Shown here piece after piece: positions 44,044 through 52,763 of a stretch of DNA of 64,000 bases. Below the pieces are notes generated by a model. It was not told the origin of the DNA. It was given only the letters and a program-made list of their open reading frames with translations, and did no database searches. Numbering within the stretch: the stretch's first letter is position 1; the number at the start of each line of letters is the position of its first letter. Origin of the DNA: Chitinophagaceae bacterium (lineage in GTDB: Bacteria > Bacteroidota > Bacteroidia > Chitinophagales > Chitinophagaceae); NCBI GenBank assembly GCA_014379345.1, contig JACMLY010000030.1, forward strand, positions 1 to 64,000, written 5' to 3'. The position numbers and the translations under genes were made by a program.

Positions 44044-44553
44044 ATGCGCATCTTTCTAATCGGTTTTATGGGTTCGGGAAAAACACATTGGGCTAAAATA
44101 TTGGCCGACCGGCTGAAATTACCGTTGTACGATCTGGATATGGAAATCATCAATCGCGAACGGCGAAGCATACCCGAGATTTTTTCAAATTCCGGTGAAG
44201 AATATTTCAGATTAAAGGAAAGAGAGATACTGGATGACCTGATCGATAACAACAGTTCAATGGTTCTTTCCTGCGGAGGAGGAACTCCCTGTTTTTTAAA
44301 CAATATTGAATTGATGAAAAAATATGGTACAGTGGCCTGGTTGAATACCCATGTTGATGTATTGTTGCAACGGCTCATCAAAGAGAAAGCACAGCGCCCG
44401 CTGCTTAAAAATGTGGATGATGACGATCTCAAAAGTTATATCATCCGCAAACTGAATGAACGGCGGATGTATTACCAGCAGGCCGATGTTACTATTGATA
44501 ACGAGAACAGCATTTCGGTCAATTACCTTGTTGAAACCATTTTACATGCATAA
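44044..44553 (+). CDS. aroK: Shikimate kinase
   Basis: 169 residues. It phosphorylates shikimate at O3 with ATP in aromatic amino acid synthesis. The P-loop GFMGSGKT is at residues about 7-14; DLDMEI supplies the substrate Asp, FRLKERE the Arg, CGGGTP the third shikimate motif and AQRPLL the Arg of the LID. The ATG at 44044 starts MRIFLIGFMGSGKT and is preferred over an in-frame ATG 21 codons upstream that would overlap the four-helix-bundle relic. The stop overlaps the start of the DUF423 gene by eight bases (ATGCATAA), so they form an operon. Confidence 0.96.
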   Translation: MRIFLIGFMGSGKTHWAKILADRLKLPLYDLDMEIINRERRSIPEIFSNSGEEYFRLKEREILDDLIDNNSSMVLSCGGGTPCFLNNIELMKKYGTVAWLNTHVDVLLQRLIKEKAQRPLLKNVDDDDLKSYIIRKLNERRMYYQQADVTIDNENSISVNYLVETILHA

Positions 44554-44950
44554 AGGATTTCTGATCACCGGATCCATTGTAGGAGCATTGTCAGTGATAC
44601 TGGGCGCTTTCGGAGCTCATGCGCTCAAAAAGATAGTTCCCCCCGAATCAATAAACACATTTGAAACCGGCGTACGGTATCAGTTCTATCACACATTTGC
44701 TTTGCTGGCGGTTGCTATATTGTTTGAAAAATTTCCTGGTAAATGGCTGGCAAGCGCCGGATGGCTATTCATTTTCGGCATTATTCTATTTTCAGGATCC
44801 TTATATATTTTAACTGCATTAAAAGCTTCCGGTACTGTTGGTTTAAAAGGAGTAGGAATGATCACTCCGATCGGCGGATTATTGTTTGTTGCGGGATGGT
44901 TGTGCCTGATGGCAGGTATTGTGTCCTCTGCTGTCTCTAAAACTTTATAG
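44546..44950 (+). CDS. DUF423 family membrane protein
   Basis: 134 residues, four predicted membrane spans (about 5-25, 45-65, 72-92 and 105-128), with the family opening GALSVILGAFGAHALKK and TFETGVRYQFYHTFALLAVA. DUF423 is widespread in bacteria, and its function is not established. The start at 44546 is fixed by the 8-base overlap with the end of aroK and by the downstream spacing of four bases to the PP-loop gene. All three lie on one transcript. Confidence 0.93.
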   Translation: MHKGFLITGSIVGALSVILGAFGAHALKKIVPPESINTFETGVRYQFYHTFALLAVAILFEKFPGKWLASAGWLFIFGIILFSGSLYILTALKASGTVGLKGVGMITPIGGLLFVAGWLCLMAGIVSSAVSKTL

Positions 44951-44954
44951 AACA

Positions 44955-45602
44955 ATGGAAAAGGTCGCCTGCTCATGGAGTGGTGGTAAAGATAGTTGCT
45001 ATGCCCTGATGCAGACCCTGCAACAAGGATCCGTGTTAACGGCGCTGGTAAACATGATGAATGAAAACGGTATTATTTCACGGTCGCATGGCTTGCCTCT
45101 GCCGGTATTACAACAACAGGCAACCGCTATGGATATCCCGTTGATTGCAATTCCAACTTCATGGGCCGACTATGAAAAAAACTTTATCGATACGCTACTC
45201 AACATCAAAAGCCGTTTCGGGGTAGACGCCATGGTATTCGGTGATATAGATCTGCAGGCTCATCGCGATTGGGAGGAAATGGTTTGCGCAAAAGCCGCCA
45301 TCCAGGCTCGTCTTCCTATATGGCAAAAGAACCGGAAAGAATTGGTGTATGAAATGTTGCATAAAGGTATTGAAGCGATGATCGTATCCTGTAACACAGT
45401 AATGGGCGAGGATTTTCTGGGCCTGATGATCTCTGAACCTCTAATTCCGGAACTGGAGAAGATAGGGGTGGATGTCTGCGGAGAAAATGGTGAATTCCAT
45501 ACAGTAGTAATCGATTGCCCGCTATTTGAAAATAAAATAAATCTGCCCGCATTTCACAAAATAAAGCATGAAGAGTATTGGTTTTTGCAATGGAAGGATT
45601 GA
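44955..45602 (+). CDS. Diphthine-ammonia ligase-like PP-loop ATPase
   Basis: 215 residues, cytoplasmic. The PP-loop SWSGGKDSCYALMQ is at residues about 7-20, followed by an adenylation-fold body and GENGEFHTVVIDCPLF, the family's C-terminal motif. The eukaryotic and archaeal relatives amidate diphthine on EF-2; bacteria lack diphthamide, so the bacterial substrate is unknown. It starts four bases after the DUF423 stop. An alternative start at 44919 would overlap DUF423. Confidence 0.92.
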   Translation: MEKVACSWSGGKDSCYALMQTLQQGSVLTALVNMMNENGIISRSHGLPLPVLQQQATAMDIPLIAIPTSWADYEKNFIDTLLNIKSRFGVDAMVFGDIDLQAHRDWEEMVCAKAAIQARLPIWQKNRKELVYEMLHKGIEAMIVSCNTVMGEDFLGLMISEPLIPELEKIGVDVCGENGEFHTVVIDCPLFENKINLPAFHKIKHEEYWFLQWKD

Positions 45603-45658
45603 TCATACTCCGTGATACTCCTGCGGCTTTTCTGTTGTATTCGAAAACTCCTTATGTT

Positions 45659-45819
45659 TAAGACCAAAGATAACCACAGAGGTAAAGGAGTTAAGGCGCA
45701 GCGGTACACGGCGCGGGGATATGTTCCAGAGGGAGTGTTGAAAAAAAATCGAGAGCCAAATTAATGCTCCTTCACCTCTGTGACCACCTCCTGTGCCTCT
45801 GTCGTTAACTTTGGTCTTA
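45659..45819. repeat. 161-base element with inverted ends (MITE-like)
   Basis: TAAGACCAAAGATAAC (45659-45674) and GTTAACTTTGGTCTTA (45804-45819) pair at 15 of 16 positions. Inside, ACCACAGAGGTAAAGGAG faces CTCCTTCACCTCTGTG, and ACCACCTCCTGTGCCTCTG is a further unit. No reading frame is present, and no target-site duplication was confirmed. The gap 45603-45897 holds nothing else but an 'accacggagga' fragment at about 45852. Confidence 0.65.
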
Positions 45820-45897
45820 CACCCAACGTCTCTAATAATGCTGGAGTTTTTTAACCACGGAGGAAATGGAGGTATGCACAGAAGGAATGGACGATGA

Positions 45898-47877
45898 TCA
45901 AACGGGTAGTTCAAAATAAAGAATCGTTCCGTCGCTTGTTTCGATCCTGAACTCGCCCTGAATATTCTGCATCCTTCTTTTCATATTATTCAATCCATTT
46001 CCAAACCTCCTAAGCTTTTCAGTATCGATGCCCACACCGTTATCTGCGATCTTAATGGTTAATTTATCATCGACTACCATAATATTTATTTTTACTTTGG
46101 TAGCCTGCGAATGTTTCATAATGTTATTCAATGCTTCTTTAACTCCCAGGAAAATATTCCTTCTTTTTTCGCCGCTCATTTCAACATCCGGAACGTCTGT
46201 AACGTGCACACTGCAATCTATAGGTGTACTGTCAAAATATTCAATGGCATGAGCACGGATGTAGGCTATCAGACTTTCCAGTGTGTCATTGGAGCTTTTC
46301 ATTGTCCAGATGATGGTATTCATCTTTCCGAGAAGATCATTCGCTGAATTGGATATTTTTTCGATTTCCGGAAGCGAGGTTTGTTTCATTTTAGTTTTTA
46401 CAATTTCGCTCATCAGCCGGATGGCTGTAACACCCGAACCCAGTTCATCATGCATATCGGCAGAGATCCTGTTTCTTTCATCCTGTTGAGCTGCCATTAC
46501 AGCCATTTGTTTTTCAAACTCCTTTCTTTCATTCTCCAGTTTAAACCGTTCACGTTCTTTCACTGATTCAATGATATCCCGGCGATTTTTGTAGGCAAGA
46601 CCTGCAAGAAAAAATACCAGTTCCAAAACAATTCCCAATTCATAATAGAAGAGCGGCCTGTTCCAGACAGATTGCCGATTATCGGGAACAATCGTCCAGT
46701 CGAATACGATGATGGCGAGTGAGAGTATTGAAAAGAATACAAGCGAGATATTGCCGGCTGCCAGGTATTTCAATAAGGTGCTTTTCCGGCGCATGCTATA
46801 AACGATAAACACAATTCCGATGAGGCAGAGAAAAACCTTGATCACATAATTTTCGAGAATAAGTAAAACAACGTATTTATCTGTTAAAAAGTAGATCGCA
46901 GAAAAAATAGTCAACAGCGCCACAAGAACGATTTTTGCAATTTTCAGGAATTTATCAAGTCGGGGGTATTGAATTTTTGAATTAAGAAATTTTCTTACAA
47001 ATATGAGATAGAAAAAAACGCCGGTGCATAAGATCATAAAATCCAGGTACTCTTCATAAAAAAAATGAAGCGCAGTATGGTCCATGTTTAAATAAGACTT
47101 GGAGAACAACAGCAATCCGCTGCAAAACGCATAGACGGAGTAATAAATAAATTCCATGTTCAGGTATTGCACATAAGCAGCCAACGAATAAAAGATCATT
47201 AATAATAATATCCCCGAAACCAGGTAGGTAACCATATCGAGCATTGGATCTCTCGACTTCATCTCTTTAATCGATTGTGGGCCATAGTCAATTTCAATAA
47301 GCCTGGGCGAAAGACTATTCACATTGGTTCGCAAAAAGTTAAAACGGGTAAAATAAACCAGGGTATCTTTTGGAGGAATTGACAAAATTTTATATCCGGC
47401 AAATTCATCTGTGAGTAGCACACTGTCGGGAATTCTCCTGAAGGTTTGCGCGATATTTTGCGGCGAAGCTTCAAACAAACTAACATTCTTGCAGAATCTG
47501 CTGGGCATAAAATAAAGCCGCACCGCTGAATCTGCACTATTGAATAAGGCAAACCGGAAGTAAATATCTTTTTCAATAAACGAAGGTGATACGCTGGTAT
47601 TATTTTTTGAAAAAGGCGCCGGTTCGAAATGGAGCGACGGTATCTGCGCGTCTCTAACCTGGTGGGGTGATGATGCGGTAAAAAAGATTTCTTTAGAGAG
47701 GGTTTTTTGAAACCTGATCTTCGCAATGTCAATTATCGTTGAATCCTTTACCTCGTCCAGGGAGTCTGTTTGGGCCCAAAGCATGCTATCACTTATTGAA
47801 AAAAAAGCCAGTGTCGCAAAAAAGGCCAGCTTACAATATTTTTTGATCAAAGCGCAGGTATATTGGGATAATCTCAT
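45898..47877 (-). CDS. 7TMR-DISM sensor histidine kinase
   Basis: 659 residues. A signal segment is followed by a periplasmic 7TMR-DISMED2-like domain (about 45-190), seven membrane spans (about 205-430), a coiled coil (ERERFKLENERKEFEKQMAV) and a HisKA_3/HATPase module. The phospho-acceptor His is in SADMHDELGSGVTAIR (about 477). The N-box is KEALNNIMKHSQ, the G1 box ADNGVGID and the G2 box GNGLNNMKRRM, placing it in the NarL/DegS-type kinases. There is no adjacent response regulator, so it is an orphan; the partner would be of LuxR/NarL type. The periplasmic domain may bind a carbohydrate or another ligand. The start at ATG 47877 is chosen over a TTG two codons upstream. Confidence 0.93.
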   Translation of the reverse strand: MRLSQYTCALIKKYCKLAFFATLAFFSISDSMLWAQTDSLDEVKDSTIIDIAKIRFQKTLSKEIFFTASSPHQVRDAQIPSLHFEPAPFSKNNTSVSPSFIEKDIYFRFALFNSADSAVRLYFMPSRFCKNVSLFEASPQNIAQTFRRIPDSVLLTDEFAGYKILSIPPKDTLVYFTRFNFLRTNVNSLSPRLIEIDYGPQSIKEMKSRDPMLDMVTYLVSGILLLMIFYSLAAYVQYLNMEFIYYSVYAFCSGLLLFSKSYLNMDHTALHFFYEEYLDFMILCTGVFFYLIFVRKFLNSKIQYPRLDKFLKIAKIVLVALLTIFSAIYFLTDKYVVLLILENYVIKVFLCLIGIVFIVYSMRRKSTLLKYLAAGNISLVFFSILSLAIIVFDWTIVPDNRQSVWNRPLFYYELGIVLELVFFLAGLAYKNRRDIIESVKERERFKLENERKEFEKQMAVMAAQQDERNRISADMHDELGSGVTAIRLMSEIVKTKMKQTSLPEIEKISNSANDLLGKMNTIIWTMKSSNDTLESLIAYIRAHAIEYFDSTPIDCSVHVTDVPDVEMSGEKRRNIFLGVKEALNNIMKHSQATKVKINIMVVDDKLTIKIADNGVGIDTEKLRRFGNGLNNMKRRMQNIQGEFRIETSDGTILYFELPV

Positions 47878-48003
47878 AAGCAAACGGTACCAAATACTGT
47901 ATCCGTTGTTGGTTGATTGTTTGAAAGTACAATTTTTAAAGCAATCGGGTCTGGGCGCTGATTTAATTTGAACAAAAGCTATCCATGGGGCGTGTCAACT
48001 ACT

Positions 48004-48011
48004 TATCTTTG
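48004..48011 (+). promoter_or_regulatory. Candidate -7 element (TATCTTTG) for ftsK
   Basis: An exact TAnnTTTG match ending only five bases before the ATG at 48017. If used, the transcript would begin at or next to the start codon and be nearly leaderless. Confidence 0.35.
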
Positions 48012-48016
48012 CAAGC

Positions 48017-50536
48017 ATGGCAAAACGCAAGAACTCAAGAAAAAGCCAGTCTCCCAATCCGGAAAAATTGAATCCTGAAAAAGAAGAACAGGTTAGGGTT
48101 AAGGAATTAATGAACGACGAACGGACCCGCAAGATAGCAGGATCGGTTTCATTGCTTGTAAGCCTTTTTCTTCTTATCGCTTTTACATCCTATTTATTTA
48201 CCTGGAGAGAAGACCAGGATAAGGTCTTTCGCGGTGCATCCATTTTATTGCCTTCAGAAGGTGTTCAAACGGTAAACCTGCTTGGCAATTTTGGTGCGTA
48301 CATTTCGCACATGTTTTTTTACAATGGCTTCGGAGTTGCATCCTTTTTATTTTGCTCCCTTTTTTTTGTAGTTGGCATCAATGCGGTCATGGGCCGTAAG
48401 GTTTTTTCGATCTGGAGAAATATCAGGTATGTGTTGGTGGGGATTGTTTTTTTCTCCGTCTTGCTGGCATTTATAGCGAGAGCAGGTGTATTTCCATGGG
48501 GCGGGGCGCTCGGCGACCTGGTGAGCCAATGGCTTACCCGTTTTCTCGGGTACATTGGCACAGCAGCCTTGTTGTTTTTAGCAGGACTCGCCTATTTTAT
48601 ATGGAGATTCAATCCGGTTTTCAGAGTGCCAACATTAAAAAAGGGCGCGGTAGCAAATGAATCAGATAGTGGTGAACAACAAAGCATTTCGGAAATGGAT
48701 GAATCTCCTTCCTTACTGATCAAGCCGAACAAACTAAATGGAGGAAAAGGGATTGTTGTGATCCCCCCAAAAAACGATGCGACATCTATCAACTTTACAG
48801 TTATTGAAAAAGAACCTGATCACAAGGCTTTGCTACCTGTAATACCTCCGGTTGTTGATGAAGTGCCCGCAGTTAAAAAAGATGCATTATTAAAAGAAGA
48901 GGAAAATAAGAACCCCGTTAAAAAAACGAAAGAAAAAAGCAATGGTGACCTTGAACTGGAAATTAATCCTGTTCAGGACGAGTTATTGGAAGAGGAAGAA
49001 GAGTTGACTGAGACGAAATTACCTGAGCTGGCACCCTATGAGCCCACACTGGATCTTCGTGATTATAAATATCCATCACTTGATCTGCTGGAAACACATG
49101 GAAGTGAAAAAATTATTCACGATCCTGCGGAACTGGACACAAACAAGAACCAGATCATCAGCACCCTGCAGAATTATGACATCGCTATTCAAAAAATCAG
49201 CGCTACAGTAGGCCCAACCGTTACTTTATACGAGATCGTTCCGGCTCCCGGGGTGAGGATCTCACGTATAAAAAACCTGGAAGATGATATCGCCTTAAGC
49301 CTGGCAGCATTGGGTATTCGTATTATTGCTCCGATACCCGGCAAGGGAACCATCGGTATTGAAGTACCCAATGTGAAAAAGACCGTGGTAAGTATGCGAA
49401 CATTGCTGGCTTCTGATAAATTCCAACACAACAATTATAGCTTGCCTATTGCCATCGGAAAAAAAATAGACAATGAAAACTTCATTGTTGACCTTGCCAC
49501 CATGCCTCACCTCTTAATGGCCGGTGCAACCGGGCAGGGTAAATCTGTTGGGCTTAACGCCATCCTGGTATCACTGCTTTACAAGAAACATCCATCGCAG
49601 CTAAAACTGGTTTTGGTCGATCCCAAAAAAGTAGAGCTGAGTTTATACCGTACGATAGAGAAACATTTCCTGGCAAAGCTTCCCGGGGAAGAAGAGGCAA
49701 TCATTACAGATACAAAAAAAGTAATTCATACCCTGAATGCGTTGTGTATTGAAATGGATACACGCTACGATCTGCTAAAGGAAGCCGGCGCCAGGAATAT
49801 CAAAGAATACAATGAAAAATTTATCAAGCGTCGCCTCAATCCGGAAAAAGGTCATCAATTTCTTCCTTTCATTGTGCTGGTGATCGATGAATTTGCGGAT
49901 TTGATCATGACGGCCGGAAAAGAAGTTGAGATGCCCATCGCCCGTTTGGCCCAGCTTGCGAGAGCCGTAGGCATTCACCTGATCATTGCTACACAACGTC
50001 CTTCGGTGAATATCATAACTGGTACGATCAAGGCAAATTTTCCTGCTCGTATTGCTTTTAAAGTGTCATCTAAAATTGATTCAAGAACGATTTTAGATAC
50101 GGGGGGTGCCGAGCAGTTGATCGGCAAGGGGGATATGCTCATTTCATACAATGGTGAACTCACACGTTTACAATGTGCATTTGTTGATACACCTGAAGTA
50201 GAAGACGTTTGCGATTTCGTTGGCGAGCAGCGCGGATATCCGCAGGCATTCCTATTGCCCGAATACGTTGATGAAAAGGAATTGGAAGGGAAGGATTTTG
50301 ATTTGAGCGATCGGGATAATTTATTCGATGATGCCGCGCGTTTAATTGTTCAAAGCCAGATAGGCTCAACTTCTTTGCTGCAACGTAGAATGAAATTGGG
50401 CTATAACCGCGCAGGAAGGTTAATGGACCAATTGGAAGCGGCCGGCATTGTAGGCCCCAACCAGGGTAGTAAAGCAAGGGATGTATTCATAAAAACAGAA
50501 GCTGATCTCACACAGCATCTTCTCAACCTGGGTTAG
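48017..50536 (+). CDS. ftsK: DNA translocase FtsK
   Basis: 839 residues. An N-terminal membrane domain with four spans (about 40-210) is followed by an acidic linker (about 215-360), then the alpha and beta motor domains: Walker A GATGQGKSVGLNA, Walker B FIVLVIDEFADLI, and ARAVGIHLIIATQRPSVN. The gamma domain at the C-terminus (SLLQRRMKLGYNRAGRLMDQ) reads KOPS-type DNA signals. It pumps chromosome DNA through the closing septum and helps dimer resolution at dif. The long N-terminal linker is shorter than in E. coli and typical of this phylum. LolA follows after 102 bases on the same strand. Confidence 0.97.
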   Translation: MAKRKNSRKSQSPNPEKLNPEKEEQVRVKELMNDERTRKIAGSVSLLVSLFLLIAFTSYLFTWREDQDKVFRGASILLPSEGVQTVNLLGNFGAYISHMFFYNGFGVASFLFCSLFFVVGINAVMGRKVFSIWRNIRYVLVGIVFFSVLLAFIARAGVFPWGGALGDLVSQWLTRFLGYIGTAALLFLAGLAYFIWRFNPVFRVPTLKKGAVANESDSGEQQSISEMDESPSLLIKPNKLNGGKGIVVIPPKNDATSINFTVIEKEPDHKALLPVIPPVVDEVPAVKKDALLKEEENKNPVKKTKEKSNGDLELEINPVQDELLEEEEELTETKLPELAPYEPTLDLRDYKYPSLDLLETHGSEKIIHDPAELDTNKNQIISTLQNYDIAIQKISATVGPTVTLYEIVPAPGVRISRIKNLEDDIALSLAALGIRIIAPIPGKGTIGIEVPNVKKTVVSMRTLLASDKFQHNNYSLPIAIGKKIDNENFIVDLATMPHLLMAGATGQGKSVGLNAILVSLLYKKHPSQLKLVLVDPKKVELSLYRTIEKHFLAKLPGEEEAIITDTKKVIHTLNALCIEMDTRYDLLKEAGARNIKEYNEKFIKRRLNPEKGHQFLPFIVLVIDEFADLIMTAGKEVEMPIARLAQLARAVGIHLIIATQRPSVNIITGTIKANFPARIAFKVSSKIDSRTILDTGGAEQLIGKGDMLISYNGELTRLQCAFVDTPEVEDVCDFVGEQRGYPQAFLLPEYVDEKELEGKDFDLSDRDNLFDDAARLIVQSQIGSTSLLQRRMKLGYNRAGRLMDQLEAAGIVGPNQGSKARDVFIKTEADLTQHLLNLG

Positions 50537-50609
50537 GAATTTGTTAATATGCCCAGTCCCTGTAAACGCATCCAGAACAATCGTGGTCTTACAATTGCAT
50601 CATAACTAA

Positions 50610-50617
50610 TATATTTG
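50610..50617 (+). promoter_or_regulatory. Candidate -7 element (TATATTTG) for lolA
   Basis: An exact TAnnTTTG match 22 bases before the ATG at 50639, giving a leader of under 20 bases. A TTG at 50595 is too close to be a standard -33 partner. Confidence 0.4.
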
Positions 50618-50638
50618 CGGCTCTCTTAAAATCAAAGC

Positions 50639-51301
50639 ATGAAAAATTTATATCTATCGATTGTTGGAATGTTTTTCCTGGCCTTCACAGGTTACGGACA
50701 GGGAGGATTGGGTTCAAGTGATCCTGCGGCCAAAAAGATCTTAGATGCGGTTAGTAATAAATTCAAGACTTTTAAAGGCGTTCAATCAAGTTTTGTATTG
50801 AAAGTGGAGGATGGAAAAGGAAAAGTGCAGGGCACCGAAAAAGGGACCGTATATATGAAAGGGCCAAAATACCGGGTAGATATGGGTGGGAGAAATATTT
50901 TTTGCGATGGGAAAAACATATGGACGTATGAAAAAGGGGCTAATGAGGTGACAATTACTCAACTTGACCCATCAGCGAGCAGTATCACTCCTCAAAAGTT
51001 ATTTACCAATTTTTACGACAAAGATTTTCTGTATAAAATGAATGGCGAAAAAAAAGAAGCCGGGAAGGTTTTGCAGGAAGTTGAAATGACCCCTGTTGAT
51101 AAAACCAAAACCTTTCACAAAGTATACATTTCAGTAGACAAGAAAACGCAGACTATTTATAGCACGAAAGTGCTTGAGAAAAATGGGAATAAATATACTT
51201 ATACTGTAAATAATTTAAACGGCCAGGCAACCATCAGCGATGCCATGTTCGTGTTCGATAAAAAGAAATATCCGGGTGTTGAAGAAGTTGACTTGAGATA
51301 A
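50639..51301 (+). CDS. lolA: Outer-membrane lipoprotein carrier LolA-like
   Basis: 220 residues with a signal peptide (IVGMFFLAFTGYGQ). The domain begins AKKILDAVSNKFKTFKGVQS and has the LolA pattern of an open beta-barrel lined with hydrophobic residues: GTVYMKGPKYRVDMG, FCDGKNIWTYEKGANEVTIT and YSTKVLEKNGNKYTY. LolA ferries lipoproteins across the periplasm to the outer membrane. A strong hairpin followed by a T-run terminates the gene at 51323-51356. Confidence 0.92.
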   Translation: MKNLYLSIVGMFFLAFTGYGQGGLGSSDPAAKKILDAVSNKFKTFKGVQSSFVLKVEDGKGKVQGTEKGTVYMKGPKYRVDMGGRNIFCDGKNIWTYEKGANEVTITQLDPSASSITPQKLFTNFYDKDFLYKMNGEKKEAGKVLQEVEMTPVDKTKTFHKVYISVDKKTQTIYSTKVLEKNGNKYTYTVNNLNGQATISDAMFVFDKKKYPGVEEVDLR

Positions 51302-51322
51302 TACCCAGATTCAAAAGCGTTG

Positions 51323-51356
51323 AAAAGGGATCGCATTTGCTACGATCCCTTTTTTA
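51323..51356 (+). terminator. Intrinsic terminator after lolA
   Basis: AAAAGGGATCG (51323-51333) pairs perfectly with CGATCCCTTTT (51343-51353), with a nine-base loop and a run of T, then ATT. It lies 21 bases past the stop codon. Confidence 0.85.
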
Positions 51357-51376
51357 TTAAGACCATGTATTGTTTA

Positions 51377-51937
51377 TTATTCATTGCCCCACCGGAATGA
51401 AGGATATTTCAATCCTGCAATATCCAGCATTCGGTCAACTACCGTTGAAACAACAGCTTCGATGGTGGAAGGCTTGCTGTAGAAAGAAGGTGTTGCCGGA
51501 CAGATAATACCGCCGGCGAGTGTAACAGTTTCCATGTTGCGGATATGAACAAGGTTATAGGGTGTATCCCTGACCATACAGATCAGTTTTCTCCTTTCCT
51601 TCAAAACCACATCAGCAGCCCGTGTGATCAGATCGTTCGATATGCCAGTCGCAATTCTGCCCAGGGTGCCCATTGAACAGGGTGCAATGATCATACAATC
51701 GAATTGAGCTGATCCGGAGGCAAAGGGAGCCATAAAATCGTCGTTTGTATATATTTTAACGGGGTACTTATTATAATCTTCGTTCTCCAACTCCGTTTTC
51801 CAGATCTGTTTGGCGTTTTCGGTCATCACAATTGCCAGTTCCTGCCATTGATCCTGAATTGTTAACAGTTTTTCTATCAATAATTTTGGATACATTGATC
51901 CACTGGCCCCCGTGATCGCTAACACAATTTTATGCAT
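51377..51937 (-). CDS. ubiX: Flavin prenyltransferase UbiX
   Basis: 186 residues, cytoplasmic. It attaches dimethylallyl phosphate to FMN to make prenyl-FMN for UbiD-type decarboxylases. The FMN-binding start is AITGASGSMYPKLLIEKL; IIAPCSMGTLGRIATGISND, AADVVLKERRKL and GGIICPATPSFYSKP are conserved active-site segments. The ATG at 51937 is chosen because the Rossmann-like start fits and a TATTTTTG promoter element sits just upstream; an in-frame ATG at 51982 lies across that element and the thioredoxin gene start. No ubiD is in the window. Confidence 0.94.
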   Translation of the reverse strand: MHKIVLAITGASGSMYPKLLIEKLLTIQDQWQELAIVMTENAKQIWKTELENEDYNKYPVKIYTNDDFMAPFASGSAQFDCMIIAPCSMGTLGRIATGISNDLITRAADVVLKERRKLICMVRDTPYNLVHIRNMETVTLAGGIICPATPSFYSKPSTIEAVVSTVVDRMLDIAGLKYPSFRWGNE

Positions 51938-51948
51938 GGAATTTGAGT

Positions 51949-51956
51949 TATGTTTG
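51949..51956 (+). promoter_or_regulatory. Candidate -7 element (TATGTTTG) for the thioredoxin-fold gene
   Basis: An exact TAnnTTTG match, 20 bases before the ATG at 51977. It makes the earlier in-frame ATG at 51950 an unlikely start, since that codon lies inside the element. Confidence 0.5.
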
Positions 51957-51966
51957 AGTCGAAAAA

Positions 51967-51974
51967 CAAAAATA
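51967..51974 (-). promoter_or_regulatory. Candidate -7 element (TATTTTTG) for ubiX
   Basis: An exact minus-strand match, 29 bases before the ATG at 51937, interleaved with the opposite-facing element at 51949-51956. The two divergent promoters share about 39 bases. Confidence 0.45.
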
Positions 51975-51976
51975 GC

Positions 51977-52507
51977 ATGCAATCACTGAAATTATTGGTT
52001 TTGTTTGGCTGGATATCTGTCTTTGCCTGTGCACAAAAGTCCGGTGCGGGCTTCGCAAAAGTAGAGTGGATGACCTTGGAACAAGCTGCCAACAGCATGC
52101 AAAAAGAGAGACGCCCTATCCTCATAGATTTGTATACAGATTGGTGTGGATGGTGCAAGGTGATGGATAAGAAAACATATTCCAATAAGAATGTGAGCGC
52201 CTATCTTCAACAGAAATTCTATTCTGTAAAACTGAATGCGGAAGCAACCCAAAGTATTCAATGGAATGGGAAAACATATAAGTTCAATGCGAACTATAAA
52301 ACCCACGACTTTGCTATTTATCTTACCGGAGGCCAGTTATCATATCCAACTACTGTTATCATTCCTGTTGAAGAAGCACAACCGCAGGCCATCCCCGGTT
52401 ATCTTGAGCCAAAAGATTTTGAAATGATCGTCAAGTATTTTGGTGAAGGGAAGTTTGGAAAAGTTCCTTTTAACCAATTTCAGCAAAAATTCAAATCGAC
52501 CTGGTGA
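51977..52507 (+). CDS. Secreted thioredoxin-fold protein (DUF255-like)
   Basis: 176 residues with a signal peptide (LVLFGWISVFACAQ). The active-site motif is WCGWC in LIDLYTDWCGWCKVMD (about 62-66), and a cis-Pro loop is in LSYPTTVIIPVEE. The WCGWC form is common in the DUF255/thioredoxin-like 'WCGWC' group in Bacteroidota, probably periplasmic disulfide reductase or isomerase proteins. No membrane partner gene is adjacent. It is divergent from ubiX with overlapping promoter elements. Confidence 0.88.
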   Translation: MQSLKLLVLFGWISVFACAQKSGAGFAKVEWMTLEQAANSMQKERRPILIDLYTDWCGWCKVMDKKTYSNKNVSAYLQQKFYSVKLNAEATQSIQWNGKTYKFNANYKTHDFAIYLTGGQLSYPTTVIIPVEEAQPQAIPGYLEPKDFEMIVKYFGEGKFGKVPFNQFQQKFKSTW

Positions 52508-52730
52508 ATTTTTTTCTTAACACAACGAAGGATGCACCAACTAAATCGCAACTACGTACAAGCATAACCTTCACTCTGACAAATCCTTCTTCCAAATTGA
52601 AAAGCCGAGTAAGGGTTTTTTTGTAGGCTTAATGAGATACATGTAGAAGAGTTGATTTTTTTTCTAATAACGAGTTGATGCTAATCAATAATATGCTTGT
52701 AGGCTTAAAAAAATATTGAATTTCTAACCA
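52508..52730. other. Intergenic stretch before a candidate small RNA
   Basis: This stretch of more than 220 bases holds no convincing reading frame. AAGCCGAGTAAGGGTTTTTT at about 52601-52620 is T-rich and may act as a weak terminator for the thioredoxin-fold gene. TGTAGGCTTAA appears twice (around 52622 and 52698). Confidence 0.3.
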
Positions 52731-52758
52731 TTGTTTCAACACTAGTACCTTATATTTG
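52731..52758 (+). promoter_or_regulatory. Candidate promoter of a small RNA
   Basis: TTG at 52731-52733 and TATATTTG at 52751-52758, separated by 17 bases, form a fair Bacteroidota promoter pair (-33 TTTG/-7 TAnnTTTG). No coding region follows on this strand. Confidence 0.45.
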
Positions 52759-52763
52759 GTTTT

